In this document: positions 26,148 through 35,709 of the stretch, piece after piece
Layout of the letters: each line of letters starts with the position of its first letter
How positions within the stretch are numbered: position 1 is the stretch's first letter
Assembly (NCBI RefSeq): GCF_002211365.1
Contig: NZ_LOKZ01000037.1
Coordinates: 62,001 to 126,000 of the forward strand
Direction: 5' to 3'
From: Rhizobium sp. R711
GTDB lineage: Bacteria > Pseudomonadota > Alphaproteobacteria > Rhizobiales > Rhizobiaceae
DNA: 64,000 bases
Position numbers and translations under genes: made by a program
Notes under the pieces: generated by a model
Database searches by the model: none
What the model was told of the DNA's origin: nothing
Seen by the model: the letters and a program-made list of their open reading frames with translations, nothing else

Positions 26148-26903
26148 TCACCGCCCCAGATAATTCTCGATCACCTTCGGATCGGAGCTCACGAAATCGA
26201 TCGATCCCTCGGCCAACACCGAGCCTTCGGCGAGGCAAGTCACCTTGACGCCAAGGTCGCGGATGAAGCCCATGTCATGCTCGACGACGACAACCGAGCG
26301 GGTCTTGGCGATCTCTTTGAGGAGGATCGCGGTTTCGGCTGTTTCGGCGTCGGTCATGCCGGCGACCGGCTCGTCGACCAGAAGCAGCTTCGGCTCCTGC
26401 GCCAGAAGCATGCCGATTTCCAGCCATTGTTTCTGGCCGTGCGAGAGATTGGCCGCAAGTTCGTCGCGCCGATGCGTCAGCCGGACCGTCTCAAGGATCT
26501 CATCGATACGCGCCTTATCTTCGCTGGCGAGCCGATAGAACAGCGTCGCAAAGACCCCACGCTTGCGGTTCAGCGCCAGTTCCAGATTGTCCCAGACGGT
26601 GTGGCTTTCGAAGACCGTCGGCTTCTGGAACTTGCGGCCGATCCCGAGTTGGGCGATGTCGGCCTCGTCTCTCTTCGTCAGGTCGACGTCGCCGCTGAAG
26701 AAGACCTCGCCCTCGTCCGGTCGCGTCTTGCCAGTGATGATATCCATCATCGTCGTCTTGCCGGCACCGTTCGGGCCGATGATGGCGCGCAGCTCACCGG
26801 GCTCAATGACGATCGACAGCGAATTCAGCGCCTTGAAGCCGTCGAAGGAAACCGAGACGTTATTGAGATAGAGAACGCTATTTGGTTTGACGTCAGGGAT
26901 CAT
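26148..26903 (-). CDS. urtD: Urea ABC transporter ATPase UrtD
   Basis: 251 residues, LivG-like: Walker A GPNGAGKTT, signature LSHGQKQWLEIGM (the SHGQKQWLE form is characteristic of UrtD) and Walker B LLLVDEPVAGMTDAE. It starts 6 bp after urtC. Confidence 0.95.
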   Translation of the reverse strand: MIPDVKPNSVLYLNNVSVSFDGFKALNSLSIVIEPGELRAIIGPNGAGKTTMMDIITGKTRPDEGEVFFSGDVDLTKRDEADIAQLGIGRKFQKPTVFESHTVWDNLELALNRKRGVFATLFYRLASEDKARIDEILETVRLTHRRDELAANLSHGQKQWLEIGMLLAQEPKLLLVDEPVAGMTDAETAETAILLKEIAKTRSVVVVEHDMGFIRDLGVKVTCLAEGSVLAEGSIDFVSSDPKVIENYLGR

Positions 26904-26909
26904 GATCGC

Positions 26910-28073
26910 TCACTCCGCCGGCTGAATTTTTGCGTCGACGCCCTCTTCCTGAAGCGCGGGCGGCGTGGCCTCGGTCTTCGGCTTGCGGCTGCTTAGATAC
27001 TGGCCAATCGTGCCGACGATACCCTTCGGCAGGAACAGCGTGACGAGCACGAAGAGACCGCCAAGCGCGAACAGCCAGAACTCGGGGAAGAGACCGGTAA
27101 AGATCGTCTTGCCGCCGTTGACGAGAATGGCGCCGATGATCGGACCGATCAGCGTCGAGCGACCGCCGACGGCCGTCCAGATGACGACTTCGATCGAGTT
27201 GGCCGGCGCAAATTCGCCGGGGTTGATGATCCCGACTTGCGGCACGTACAGCGCACCGGCAATGCCCGCCATCATCGCCGAAACGACGAAGGTGAAGAGC
27301 TTGAAGTGTTCCACGCGGTAGCCGAGGAAGCGCGTGCGGCTTTCCGCATCGCGCACGCCGACCAGCACCTTGCCGAATTTCGAGCGGACGATGGCCGAGG
27401 CGATCATGAGAGACAGCGCCAGGAAGATGGCGGTCGCGGCAAAGAGCGCGGCGCGCGTTCCGTCCGCCTGGACGTTGAAACCGAGGATCTCCTTGAAATC
27501 GGTCATCCCGTTGTTGCCGCCGAAACCCATGTCGTTTCGGAAGAAGGCGAGCAGCAGTGCATAGGTCATGGCCTGGGTGATGATCGACAGGTAGACGCCG
27601 TTGACGCGCGAGCGGAAGGCGAACCAGCCAAAGACGAAGGCCAAGAGCCCTGGCACCAGCAGAACCATCAGCGCCGCGAACCAGAACTTGTCGAAGCCGT
27701 ACCAGAACCAGGGCAGTTCCTTCCAGTTCAGGAAGACCATGAAGTCGGGCAGGATGGGGTCACCATAGACGCCGCGAGAGCCGATCTGGCGCATGAGGTA
27801 CATGCCCATCGCATAGCCGCCGAGCGCGAAGAAAGCGCCGTGACCAAGCGAGAGGATGCCGCAGAAGCCCCAGACGAGATCGAGCGCCAGTGCCAGCAGC
27901 GCATAGGCGAGGTACTTGCCGAACAGCGCCATGATGTAGGTAGGGATGTGCAGCGGATTGGTCGGCGCGGTCAACAGATTGAGCACCGGCACCAAGACCG
28001 CGACCGCAAACAGAATGACGATTGCAGCAATGATCTTGCGATCGAGAGACCGGAGAAGGAAGGCCGTAATCAT
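26910..28073 (-). CDS. urtC: Urea ABC transporter permease UrtC
   Basis: 387 residues, LivM-like, with about ten membrane helices and the motif LDLVWGFCGILSLGHGAFFALGGYAMGMYL. It overlaps urtB by 4 bp (ATGA), indicating translational coupling. With UrtB it forms the membrane pore. Confidence 0.95.
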   Translation of the reverse strand: MITAFLLRSLDRKIIAAIVILFAVAVLVPVLNLLTAPTNPLHIPTYIMALFGKYLAYALLALALDLVWGFCGILSLGHGAFFALGGYAMGMYLMRQIGSRGVYGDPILPDFMVFLNWKELPWFWYGFDKFWFAALMVLLVPGLLAFVFGWFAFRSRVNGVYLSIITQAMTYALLLAFFRNDMGFGGNNGMTDFKEILGFNVQADGTRAALFAATAIFLALSLMIASAIVRSKFGKVLVGVRDAESRTRFLGYRVEHFKLFTFVVSAMMAGIAGALYVPQVGIINPGEFAPANSIEVVIWTAVGGRSTLIGPIIGAILVNGGKTIFTGLFPEFWLFALGGLFVLVTLFLPKGIVGTIGQYLSSRKPKTEATPPALQEEGVDAKIQPAE

Positions 28074-29710
28074 GCTTCCACCGCCCTTCCTTTGAGTGCG
28101 AAGAGCCCACGCGGACGCTTCTGGATGAAGAGAATGATGAGCACGAGCACCAGGATCTTGCCGAGAACGGCGCCGGCGAAGGGTTCGAGGAACTTGTTGA
28201 GGACCCCGAGCGACAAGGCACCAACCAGCGTGCCCCAGAGATTGCCAACGCCGCCGAAGACCACGACCATGAAGCTGTCGATGATGTAGCTCTGGCCGAG
28301 GTTCGGCGAGACGTTGTCGATCTGCGAGAGCGCGACGCCCGCGATACCGGCAATGCCGGAGCCGAGCGCGAAGGTGAAGGCATCGACCCAGCCGGTGCGG
28401 ATGCCCATCGAGGACGCCATGCGGCGGTTCTGCGTGACGGCGCGCATCTGCAGGCCGAAGGCCGAGCGCTTCAGGAGTACGAGCAACGCAAAGAACACGA
28501 CCATCGAGAAGACGATGATCCAGAGGCGGTTCCAGGTGATCGAGAGACCGCCTAGTTCGAATGCACCGGACATCCAGCTCGGATTGCGGACCTCGCGGTT
28601 CGTCGGTCCGAAGATCGTGCGGACCGCCTGCTGCAGGATCAGCGACACACCCCAGGTGGCAAGCAGGGTTTCAAGTGGACGACCATAGAGATAGCGGATG
28701 ACGACGCGCTCGATGACAAGGCCGACAAAGCCGGTAAAGAGGAAGGCCGCCGGCACGGAGAACGCTAGCGAGTAGTTTCCGAGTTCCGGAAAGGCGGAGC
28801 TGATGTACTCCTGCACAACGTACGTCGTGTAGGCGCCGATCATCACCATTTCGCCATGCGCCATGTTGATGACGCCCATGACGCCGAAGGTGATGGCAAG
28901 GCCGATCGCTGCCAGCAGCAGCACAGATCCGAGCGACAGCCCGTACCAGACATTCTGCCCGATATCCCAGAGCGCCAGGCTGCGGTTGATCGCGTTGATA
29001 TGTGCCTGGATGGCGCCCTTGAGCTCGTCTGGAGCGGTCGTGATCGCGGAATTCAGGATGGTCAGCGCATCGCGCCCACCGCGCGCCGCAACTGTATCGA
29101 TGGCGGCCTTCTTCTCTTCAGCGCTGACGTCGCTCTTCAGCACCATGACAGCGCGCGCCGCTTCCATCGCATTCTTAACCTCTGCATCCTTCTCTTCGGC
29201 GAGCGCAGAGGTAAGGAGATCAAGATTTGCCGGATCGGCGTCCTTGAGTAGTCCTTGGGCCGCCGCAAGCCGGGCGCCGCGATCCGGGCTCAATAGGGTT
29301 AGCTGGCTGGTGACGGTGGCAATTACCGTGCGTAGCGAATTGTTGATCTTGACCTTGGACATATAGTCAGGATCGACGTCCGAGACGACATCGCCGGAAA
29401 TCGGGTCGGCGTAGGTCGGCTCATCTTCAGTGCCGCCCTGCACCAGCACGGGGCCGCCGGTCTCGGAACTCACATAAAGCTGGCCGTCGCTCAAAAGCTG
29501 CAGGATCTCGCCGACACGCGGGTCCTTGGAGGCGACCAGTGCCTTGATCGCGGCTTCGCGCTCGGGGAAATCGCCGACACCAAGCGCATCGATCAGAGGG
29601 TGGATATCTTCCTGCGCTTTCAAGGCGGTCGCAAAGGCCGGCATTGCCAGGCAGAGCGTGAGGAGCAGGATTTTGATGGCGCGATACATCGGCTTTCTTG
29701 CCTCGGTCAT
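28070..29710 (-). CDS. urtB: Urea ABC transporter permease UrtB with N-terminal helical extension
   Basis: 546 residues. A signal-like segment (AIKILLLTLCLAMPAFATALKAQ) leads a periplasmic helical region of about 200 residues, then the LivH-like permease (GLAITFGVMGVINMAHGEMVMIGAYTTYVVQ). The N-terminal extension is usual for UrtB and absent in LivH. ATG 29710 is chosen because GGAAGG lies 6 nt upstream; the frame is open much further back into the hairpin and urtA, and that longer start is not credible. Confidence 0.93.
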   Translation of the reverse strand: MTEARKPMYRAIKILLLTLCLAMPAFATALKAQEDIHPLIDALGVGDFPEREAAIKALVASKDPRVGEILQLLSDGQLYVSSETGGPVLVQGGTEDEPTYADPISGDVVSDVDPDYMSKVKINNSLRTVIATVTSQLTLLSPDRGARLAAAQGLLKDADPANLDLLTSALAEEKDAEVKNAMEAARAVMVLKSDVSAEEKKAAIDTVAARGGRDALTILNSAITTAPDELKGAIQAHINAINRSLALWDIGQNVWYGLSLGSVLLLAAIGLAITFGVMGVINMAHGEMVMIGAYTTYVVQEYISSAFPELGNYSLAFSVPAAFLFTGFVGLVIERVVIRYLYGRPLETLLATWGVSLILQQAVRTIFGPTNREVRNPSWMSGAFELGGLSITWNRLWIIVFSMVVFFALLVLLKRSAFGLQMRAVTQNRRMASSMGIRTGWVDAFTFALGSGIAGIAGVALSQIDNVSPNLGQSYIIDSFMVVVFGGVGNLWGTLVGALSLGVLNKFLEPFAGAVLGKILVLVLIILFIQKRPRGLFALKGRAVEA

Positions 29711-29811
29711 CATTGGCCTTCCGGCGCAATCGGGGAAATCTGCCTTCTCCAGGTGCGATCCGTACGATCGCTTGTCACGACATGGGAAGGCTGCACTTCT
29801 GTGAGATGGAC

Positions 29812-29843
29812 CTTCCGCCCGGACAGGAGAGACCGGGCGGAAG
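29812..29843 (-). terminator. Hairpin between urtA and urtB (attenuator or mRNA-stabilising stem)
   Basis: A perfect 11-bp stem CTTCCGCCCGG (29812-29822) and CCGGGCGGAAG (29833-29843) with a 10-nt loop lies 35 bp past the urtA stop. No U-run follows on the minus strand. Such stems commonly let the binding-protein mRNA accumulate above that of the permease genes. Confidence 0.65.
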
Positions 29844-29877
29844 TCTTCAGGCGTCAGAGTGACGGGGTGGAACGCAC

Positions 29878-31170
29878 TCAGGAGCCCTTGCCGCCGCATT
29901 TGCCCGAGGCAACATTGAAGTTGCCGCAGTTCATCGGCTTGCGCCAATCGGAGATCAGGTCTTTTGAGTCAGGCAGATAGTCGGACCATTCGTCGCCAAC
30001 GACTGCCGGGGTCTGCTGAACGATTTCGAACTGGCCGTTCGCCTGGATTTCACCGATCAGCACCGGCTTGGTGATGTGGTGGTTCGGCATGACGGTCGCA
30101 TAGCCGCCCGAAAGATTCGGAACCGTGGTGCCGATGATCGTATCGAGAACCTTATCCGTGTCGGTCGTGCCGGCGGCCTGAACCGCCTTAACCCAGGCAT
30201 TGAAGCCGATATAGGCGGCTTCCATCGGGTCGTTGGTCACGCGCTTGTCGTTCTTGGTGAAATCGTGCCACTGCTTGATGAACTTTTTGTTCGCAGGGCC
30301 TTCGACCGACTCGAAGTAGTTCCAGGCAGCGAGGTGGCCGACGAGCGGCTTGGTGTCGAGACCGGCAAGCTCTTCTTCGCCGACCGAGAAGGCAACAACC
30401 GGGATGTCGGTTGCCTTGATGCCCTGGTTGCCGAGTTCCTTGTAGAACGGAACGTTCGCGTCGCCGTTGATGGTCGAGACGACGGCGGTCTTCTTCCCGG
30501 CCGCGCCGAATTCCTTGATCTTTTTGACTTCCGTCTGCCAGTCGGAGAAGCCGAACGGCGTGTAGTTGATGACGATGTCTTCCTTCGGAATGCCCTTGGA
30601 CTCGAGATAGGCTTCCAGGATCTTGTTCGTCGTACGCGGGTAGACGTAGTCGGTGCCTTCGAGAACGAAGCGCTTAACGCCTTCCTTCTCCATCAGGTAG
30701 TCGACTGCCGGGATAGCCTGCTGGTTCGGAGCAGCACCCGTGTAGAAGATGTTGCGCGAGGACTCTTCGCCTTCATACTGAACCGGGTAGAACAGAATGG
30801 AGTTGAGTTCTTCGAAAACCGGCAGCACCGACTTGCGCGACGAGGACGTCCAGCAACCGAAGACGGCCGCGACCTTGTCCTTTTCGATCAGCTCGCGTGC
30901 CTTTTCGGCAAACAGCGGCCAGTCGGAAGCCGGGTCGACGACGACCGCTTCGAGCTTCTTGCCGAGGAGACCGCCCTTCTTGTTCTGCTCGTCGATGAGC
31001 ATCAGCATGGCGTCTTTCAGCGTCGTTTCGGAAATTGCCATCGTGCCGGACAGCGAATGCAGAACGCCGACCTTGATGGTGTCGTCAGCCGCAACGGCTC
31101 CATGGAACGCGGCCGTGGCCGACATGATGGCGCCGAGTGCGGCGCCCGTGATATAGGACTTGAGATTCAT
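29878..31170 (-). CDS. urtA: Urea ABC transporter substrate-binding protein UrtA
   Basis: 430 residues with a signal peptide (MNLKSYITGAALGAIMSATAAFHGAVA) then IKVGVLHSLSGTMAISETTLKDA, the UrtA/FmdD-type opening, and FGCWTSSSRKSVLPVFEELN plus FYPVQYEGEESSRNIFYTGA, characteristic of urea and short-amide binders. Periplasmic. GAGGGG precedes the ATG. It is divergent from the permease-fused histidine kinase with 218 bp between, which makes it a likely target of that system. Short-chain amide specificity is an alternative, but the urease cluster supports urea. Confidence 0.95.
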   Translation of the reverse strand: MNLKSYITGAALGAIMSATAAFHGAVAADDTIKVGVLHSLSGTMAISETTLKDAMLMLIDEQNKKGGLLGKKLEAVVVDPASDWPLFAEKARELIEKDKVAAVFGCWTSSSRKSVLPVFEELNSILFYPVQYEGEESSRNIFYTGAAPNQQAIPAVDYLMEKEGVKRFVLEGTDYVYPRTTNKILEAYLESKGIPKEDIVINYTPFGFSDWQTEVKKIKEFGAAGKKTAVVSTINGDANVPFYKELGNQGIKATDIPVVAFSVGEEELAGLDTKPLVGHLAAWNYFESVEGPANKKFIKQWHDFTKNDKRVTNDPMEAAYIGFNAWVKAVQAAGTTDTDKVLDTIIGTTVPNLSGGYATVMPNHHITKPVLIGEIQANGQFEIVQQTPAVVGDEWSDYLPDSKDLISDWRKPMNCGNFNVASGKCGGKGS

Positions 31171-31388
31171 CTGGTTGATCCCCTCTTCTTGTTCGACAAC
31201 AGGCCGAAACCGGCAGTTAACTGTTGCTTAAGGGACTATCCGGTGCTGCAGCGCGAAAGCGTATACGCAATATGACGTAGTGGACGGGGCGAAATGTGCA
31301 GTTTTGCGCTGCGCCGCACTCTTAAGCCTCGTGTCGTTCCGTGTTACGAACGCATGACAAGGGGAACAAAAGGGGCTGGCACCAAGGC

Positions 31389-34300
31389 ATGGCAGCGCGG
31401 CAACGCATCATTCCGGTCCGGCGCGAATACAATCGCTGGGTGGCGAACCAGACGCTGGAAGACTACGCGCTGCGCTTTACCGCAAAGAGCGCCCGGCAGT
31501 TCTCGTCGCAACGCATCTCGCAAACCGCGATCGGCGCCATTTCCTTCCTCGCGCTCGAAGCGATCGGCGGCGCGATCACGCTCTCCTACGGCACAACCAA
31601 CGCCTTTTTCGCCATTGTCGTCGCCAGCATCGCCATGCTTGCCATCGGCCTGCCGATCAGCCGCTATGCGATCCGCCACGGCGTCGATATCGATCTGCTG
31701 ACGCGAGGCGCGAGCTTCGGCTATATCGGCTCGACGGTCACGTCCCTGATCTATGCCAGCTTCACCTTCATGCTGTTTGCGATCGAGGCCTCGATCATGT
31801 CCGGCGCTCTGGAGCTGACGCTCGGTATCCCTCTGTGGATCGGCTACATCATCAGCGCCGTCATGGTCATTCCGCTGGTCACGCACGGCGTCCGGCTGAT
31901 CAGCCGGTTTCAATTGCTGACCCAGCCTTTCTGGATCGTCCTCAACGTCCTGCCCTTCCTCTTCATCGCCGTCATGGATTGGGAGAAGTTCGATCTCTGG
32001 CGGGCTTTTGCCGGTATCCGCCATGCGTCCGGCCCGCCCGGCACCGTCGCCCCCTTCGATCTCGTCGAGTTCGGCGCCGCCTCCGCCGTCATTCTGGCGC
32101 TGATGTCGCAGATCGGCGAACAGGCCGACTTCCTGCGCTTTCTGCCGCCGGAGAAGCAACGCAACTGGCGCCACCGCCTCGCCGTCTTCCTCGCCGGCCC
32201 CGGTTGGGTGATCATCGGCGCGCCGAAGCTGCTCGCCGGCTCCTTCCTCGTCGTGCTCACCTTCGCGTCGGGCGTGCCGGTCGATCGTGCCGCCGATCCG
32301 GCCCAGATGTACCTGACAGCCTTCGGCTACATGATCCCCTGGCACAACGCCGCGCTGTTGCTGATGGCTGCCTTCGTGGTGGTCTCGCAGCTGAAGATCA
32401 ACGTGATGAATGCCTATGCCGGCTCGCTCGCCTGGTCGAACTTCTTCTCCCGCCTCACCCACAGCCATCCCGGCCGCGTCATCTGGCTCGTCTTCAATGT
32501 GGCAATCGCGCTTCTGCTGATGGAGCTCGGGATCTACAAGCTGCTGGAAGAAACACTCGGCATCTTCTCGATCATCGCCATGGCCTGGCTCTGCACGATC
32601 TCGGCCGATCTCTTCATCAACAAGCCGCTCGGGCTCGCCCCTCCCGGCATCGAGTTCAAGCGCGCCCACCTCTACGACATCAACCCGGTCGGCCTCGGCG
32701 CCATGACGCTGTCGGCCGGCATTGCGCTCATCGCGCATTTCGGCGTTTTCGGTTCCATCGCCGCCTCGCTCGCGCCCTACATCACACTCGTCGTCGCACT
32801 GATCGCGTCGCCGCTCATCGCCTGGGGCACGAAGGGCAAATTCTACCTCGCGCGCAAGCCGCGCCACAGCTGGAAGAACCTGACAAACATCACCTGCTCT
32901 GTCTGCGAGCATCCCTTCGAACCGGAGGACATGGCCTGGTGCCCGGCCTATGCGGCGCCGATCTGCTCCCTCTGCTGTTCGCTCGACAGCCGCTGTCACG
33001 ACATGTGCAAGCCGAAGGCGCGCTTCAACGCACAGGTCGGTGCGGTCGCCAAGGCAGTCCTACCGGACACGGTCGTTGAGAAGCTGACCACCCGCCTCGG
33101 CCGCTACGGCATCGCCGTTGTCCTGGCACTGACGGCCGTCGGCACGATCCTTGCCATGATCGCCCATCAGGTCTCCGCAGCCTCGCCGGAAACCGCCGAG
33201 GTGGTGAACCGCACCATCTTGATCGTCTTCTTCGTCTTCGCCGTCATCGGCGGCGTCGTTTGCTGGTTTTACGTGCTCGCGCATGACAGCCGGGTCGTTG
33301 CCGAGGAAGAGTCCTCGCGCCAGAATACGCTGCTGCTGAAGGAAATCGCCGCCCACAAGAAGACCGACGCGGCACTCCAGACCGCCAAGGAAACCGCCGA
33401 AGCCGCCAACCGCGCCAAGAGCCGCTATGTCGTCGGCCTCAGTCACGAATTGCGCACGCCGCTGAATGCCGTGCTCGGCTACGCGCAGATTCTCGAGCGC
33501 GACGAAACCATTCCCACTCCGCGGCAGTCGTCGATCAAGGTCATCCGCCGTAGCGCCGAGCATCTCTCCGGCCTCATCGATGGTCTCCTCGATATCTCCA
33601 AGATCGAAGCCGGGCGCCTCCAAGTCTATTCCAACGAGATCAACATTCAGGACTTCCTGGATCAGATCGTCGACATGTTCCGTCCGCAGGCCCAGGCTAA
33701 AGGATTGACCTTCCATCACGACCGTTCACCCGCCCTGCCCCAGTTCGTACGCACCGACGAAAAGCGGCTGCGCCAGATTCTCGTCAACCTGCTCTCCAAT
33801 GCCATAAAGTTCACCGACGAAGGCAGCGTCACCTTCGACGTCGGGTACCGCAGTCAGGTCGCGACCTTCGCCGTTACCGACACCGGGCGTGGCATTGCCG
33901 AGAAGGACTTGAGCCGCATCTACGAGCCTTTCCAGCGTGGCGAGGCCGAGAGCATTCGCCCAATGCCGGGCCTTGGCCTCGGCCTGACGATCACGCAGCT
34001 GCTGACTAACACCCTCGGGGGCGAAATCTCGGTAAGCAGCGAGAAGGATCGCGGAACAGTCTTCCGCGTTCGCCTCATGCTTTCCGCTGTGCTTCGCGAA
34101 ATGACGGTTCCGCCGCAGGAAAAGAAGATCGTCAGCTACGACGGTCCACGACGCACGATCGTCGTCGTGGACGACAATGAGGACCATCGCGAAATGATGC
34201 GCGAGGTGCTTGCTCCTCTCGACTTCGTCGTTCTGACCGCGGCAAGCGGGGCAGACTGCCTGACCTTGATTGAAGGCATCCAGCCCGATCTGTTTCTCGT

Positions 34301-34775
34301 CGATATCTCGATGCCGGGCATGAATGGCTGGCAACTCGTCTCGCGCCTGCGCGCAAGTGGCCAGACCGCTCCGATCGTTATGCTGTCCGCCAATATCGGT
34401 GACGCCGCCGCTCACCGCGATAGCGACGACAGCCACAGCGATGCCATCGGCAAGCCGGTCGACATCAAGCAGCTGCGCGACAAGCTTGCGCTGCATCTGG
34501 GCTTGAAGTGGATCTATGCGGAGGCGATCCAGCCTGCCCCCACGAAACACGATCGGCCGATGGTCAGCCCGGGACCCGCTCACATCCAGGAATTGTTGCG
34601 GCTCGCCGAGATCGGCTACATCAGAGGCATCGAGGCAAAGCTCGCCGACCTTGCCAAGGTGGAAGCAAATCAGCCATTTACAGAGGAACTTCGTTCCTAT
34701 GCGGCCTCATTCGATCTGAACGGCCTCATGAATTTCCTGCACCGCTTCCATGAGAAGGTAGAGACCCTTGGTTGA
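31389..34775 (+). CDS. NCS1-permease-fused hybrid histidine kinase
   Basis: 1128 residues. Residues about 35-490 form a polytopic domain resembling NCS1 nucleobase/hydantoin permeases (SQTAIGAISFLALEAIGGAI; FGYIGSTVTSLIYASF; GEQADFLRFLP). Residues 503-540 hold a Cys-rich cluster, two more helices follow (about 572-592 and 608-630), then a kinase core: H-box SHELRTPLNAVLGY with His686, N-box LVNLLSNAIKFT, G1 VTDTGRGIAEKD, G2 PGLGLGLTI. A receiver domain follows with phospho-acceptor Asp972 (LFLVDISMPGMNG), then a helical tail of about 85 residues. The frame opens at GTG 31341; ATG 31389 is preferred. It is coupled to a LuxR response regulator and divergent from urtA, suggesting it senses a urea- or nucleobase-type ligand. 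Whether the permease part still transports is unknown. Confidence 0.88.
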   Translation: MAARQRIIPVRREYNRWVANQTLEDYALRFTAKSARQFSSQRISQTAIGAISFLALEAIGGAITLSYGTTNAFFAIVVASIAMLAIGLPISRYAIRHGVDIDLLTRGASFGYIGSTVTSLIYASFTFMLFAIEASIMSGALELTLGIPLWIGYIISAVMVIPLVTHGVRLISRFQLLTQPFWIVLNVLPFLFIAVMDWEKFDLWRAFAGIRHASGPPGTVAPFDLVEFGAASAVILALMSQIGEQADFLRFLPPEKQRNWRHRLAVFLAGPGWVIIGAPKLLAGSFLVVLTFASGVPVDRAADPAQMYLTAFGYMIPWHNAALLLMAAFVVVSQLKINVMNAYAGSLAWSNFFSRLTHSHPGRVIWLVFNVAIALLLMELGIYKLLEETLGIFSIIAMAWLCTISADLFINKPLGLAPPGIEFKRAHLYDINPVGLGAMTLSAGIALIAHFGVFGSIAASLAPYITLVVALIASPLIAWGTKGKFYLARKPRHSWKNLTNITCSVCEHPFEPEDMAWCPAYAAPICSLCCSLDSRCHDMCKPKARFNAQVGAVAKAVLPDTVVEKLTTRLGRYGIAVVLALTAVGTILAMIAHQVSAASPETAEVVNRTILIVFFVFAVIGGVVCWFYVLAHDSRVVAEEESSRQNTLLLKEIAAHKKTDAALQTAKETAEAANRAKSRYVVGLSHELRTPLNAVLGYAQILERDETIPTPRQSSIKVIRRSAEHLSGLIDGLLDISKIEAGRLQVYSNEINIQDFLDQIVDMFRPQAQAKGLTFHHDRSPALPQFVRTDEKRLRQILVNLLSNAIKFTDEGSVTFDVGYRSQVATFAVTDTGRGIAEKDLSRIYEPFQRGEAESIRPMPGLGLGLTITQLLTNTLGGEISVSSEKDRGTVFRVRLMLSAVLREMTVPPQEKKIVSYDGPRRTIVVVDDNEDHREMMREVLAPLDFVVLTAASGADCLTLIEGIQPDLFLVDISMPGMNGWQLVSRLRASGQTAPIVMLSANIGDAAAHRDSDDSHSDAIGKPVDIKQLRDKLALHLGLKWIYAEAIQPAPTKHDRPMVSPGPAHIQELLRLAEIGYIRGIEAKLADLAKVEANQPFTEELRSYAASFDLNGLMNFLHRFHEKVETLG

Positions 34776-35679
34776 GCTCCCGCGCGATATCGTTCTGTTG
34801 GTGGATGACTCGCCCGAGGCGTTGGGGTTCCTGACCGATGCTCTGGAGCAGTCCGGTTTCTCCGTACTGATAGCGACATCGGGCTCCGCCGCGCTGAACA
34901 TCGTGGAACGGATTACCCCCGACATCATTCTGCTGGATGCGATCATGCCATCTATGGATGGCTTCGAGACCTGTAGGAAACTCAAATCCAATCCGGCGAT
35001 CAGCCAGATACCAGTCATCTTCATGACCGGTCTGACGGAGACCGAACATGTCGTTCGCGCTCTTGAATCCGGAGGCGTCGACTACCTGACGAAGCCGATC
35101 AATATCGATGAACTGCGAGCGCGGATCGGTGTCCACTTGCGCAACGCACGCTCGACACAAAGCGCGCGCGTTGCGCTGGACGCCGCCGGTCGGCATTTGC
35201 TTGCCGTCAAGGGCGACGGCGACATTCACTGGTCAACGCCGCAGGCAACACGTCTCGTCAACGCTGCAATGGACAGAGACGACGCTATGGACACGGTGGT
35301 CAGCAAGATTGCCGAATGGATGAAGACCCGCCCGGCTTCAGCCCGCGACGGCGCGATCTCGCTTTCGCATGCCGGCAAGGACGTGCTTCAACTTGCCTTT
35401 CTGGGCGCGATCGGTGCTGACGAGTATCTGTTTCGCCTGACAGCAAATAACGCACGCGCCGACGACGAGGTGCTGCGCCGGCATTTCTCGCTGACGCAGA
35501 GAGAGTCCGAAGTGCTGTTATGGATTGCGAAAGGCAAGGCCAACCGCGATATCGGCGAGATTCTCGGCCTGTCGGCGCGCACGGTGAACAAGCATCTCGA
35601 ACAGATCTATGTGAAGCTCGGCGTCGAAAACCGCGCCTCCGCGGCGGTCAAAGCCGCTCATGTCCTGCATGAGACGTGA
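34768..35679 (+). CDS. LuxR-type response regulator partner of the permease-fused kinase
   Basis: 303 residues. N-terminal receiver with Asp57 (DIILLDAIMPSMDG), Thr in FMTGLTE and Lys in YLTKPI; a middle region of about 100 residues without a known motif; and a C-terminal LuxR/GerE HTH (LTQRESEVLLWIAKGKANRDIGEILGLSARTVNKHLEQIYVKL). It should bind DNA when phosphorylated. The TTG start overlaps the last 8 bases of the kinase gene, so the two are translated together. Likely targets are the divergent urt genes, by position only. Confidence 0.9.
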   Translation: MVELPRDIVLLVDDSPEALGFLTDALEQSGFSVLIATSGSAALNIVERITPDIILLDAIMPSMDGFETCRKLKSNPAISQIPVIFMTGLTETEHVVRALESGGVDYLTKPINIDELRARIGVHLRNARSTQSARVALDAAGRHLLAVKGDGDIHWSTPQATRLVNAAMDRDDAMDTVVSKIAEWMKTRPASARDGAISLSHAGKDVLQLAFLGAIGADEYLFRLTANNARADDEVLRRHFSLTQRESEVLLWIAKGKANRDIGEILGLSARTVNKHLEQIYVKLGVENRASAAVKAAHVLHET

Positions 35680-35709
35680 TCCGACCATCCGGCGGATCAA
35701 ACCGACAGC

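Noticed and set aside
31171..31340. Search for an NtrC site or sigma-54 promoter before urtA
   Set aside because: No TGGCAC-N5-TTGC or TGCACC-type palindrome is visible by eye on either strand; nitrogen control therefore stays unproven.
31344..32999. 551-codon minus-strand open frame under the kinase gene
   Set aside because: Low-complexity Asp/Glu/Arg composition typical of an antisense frame; the plus-strand gene has clear domains.
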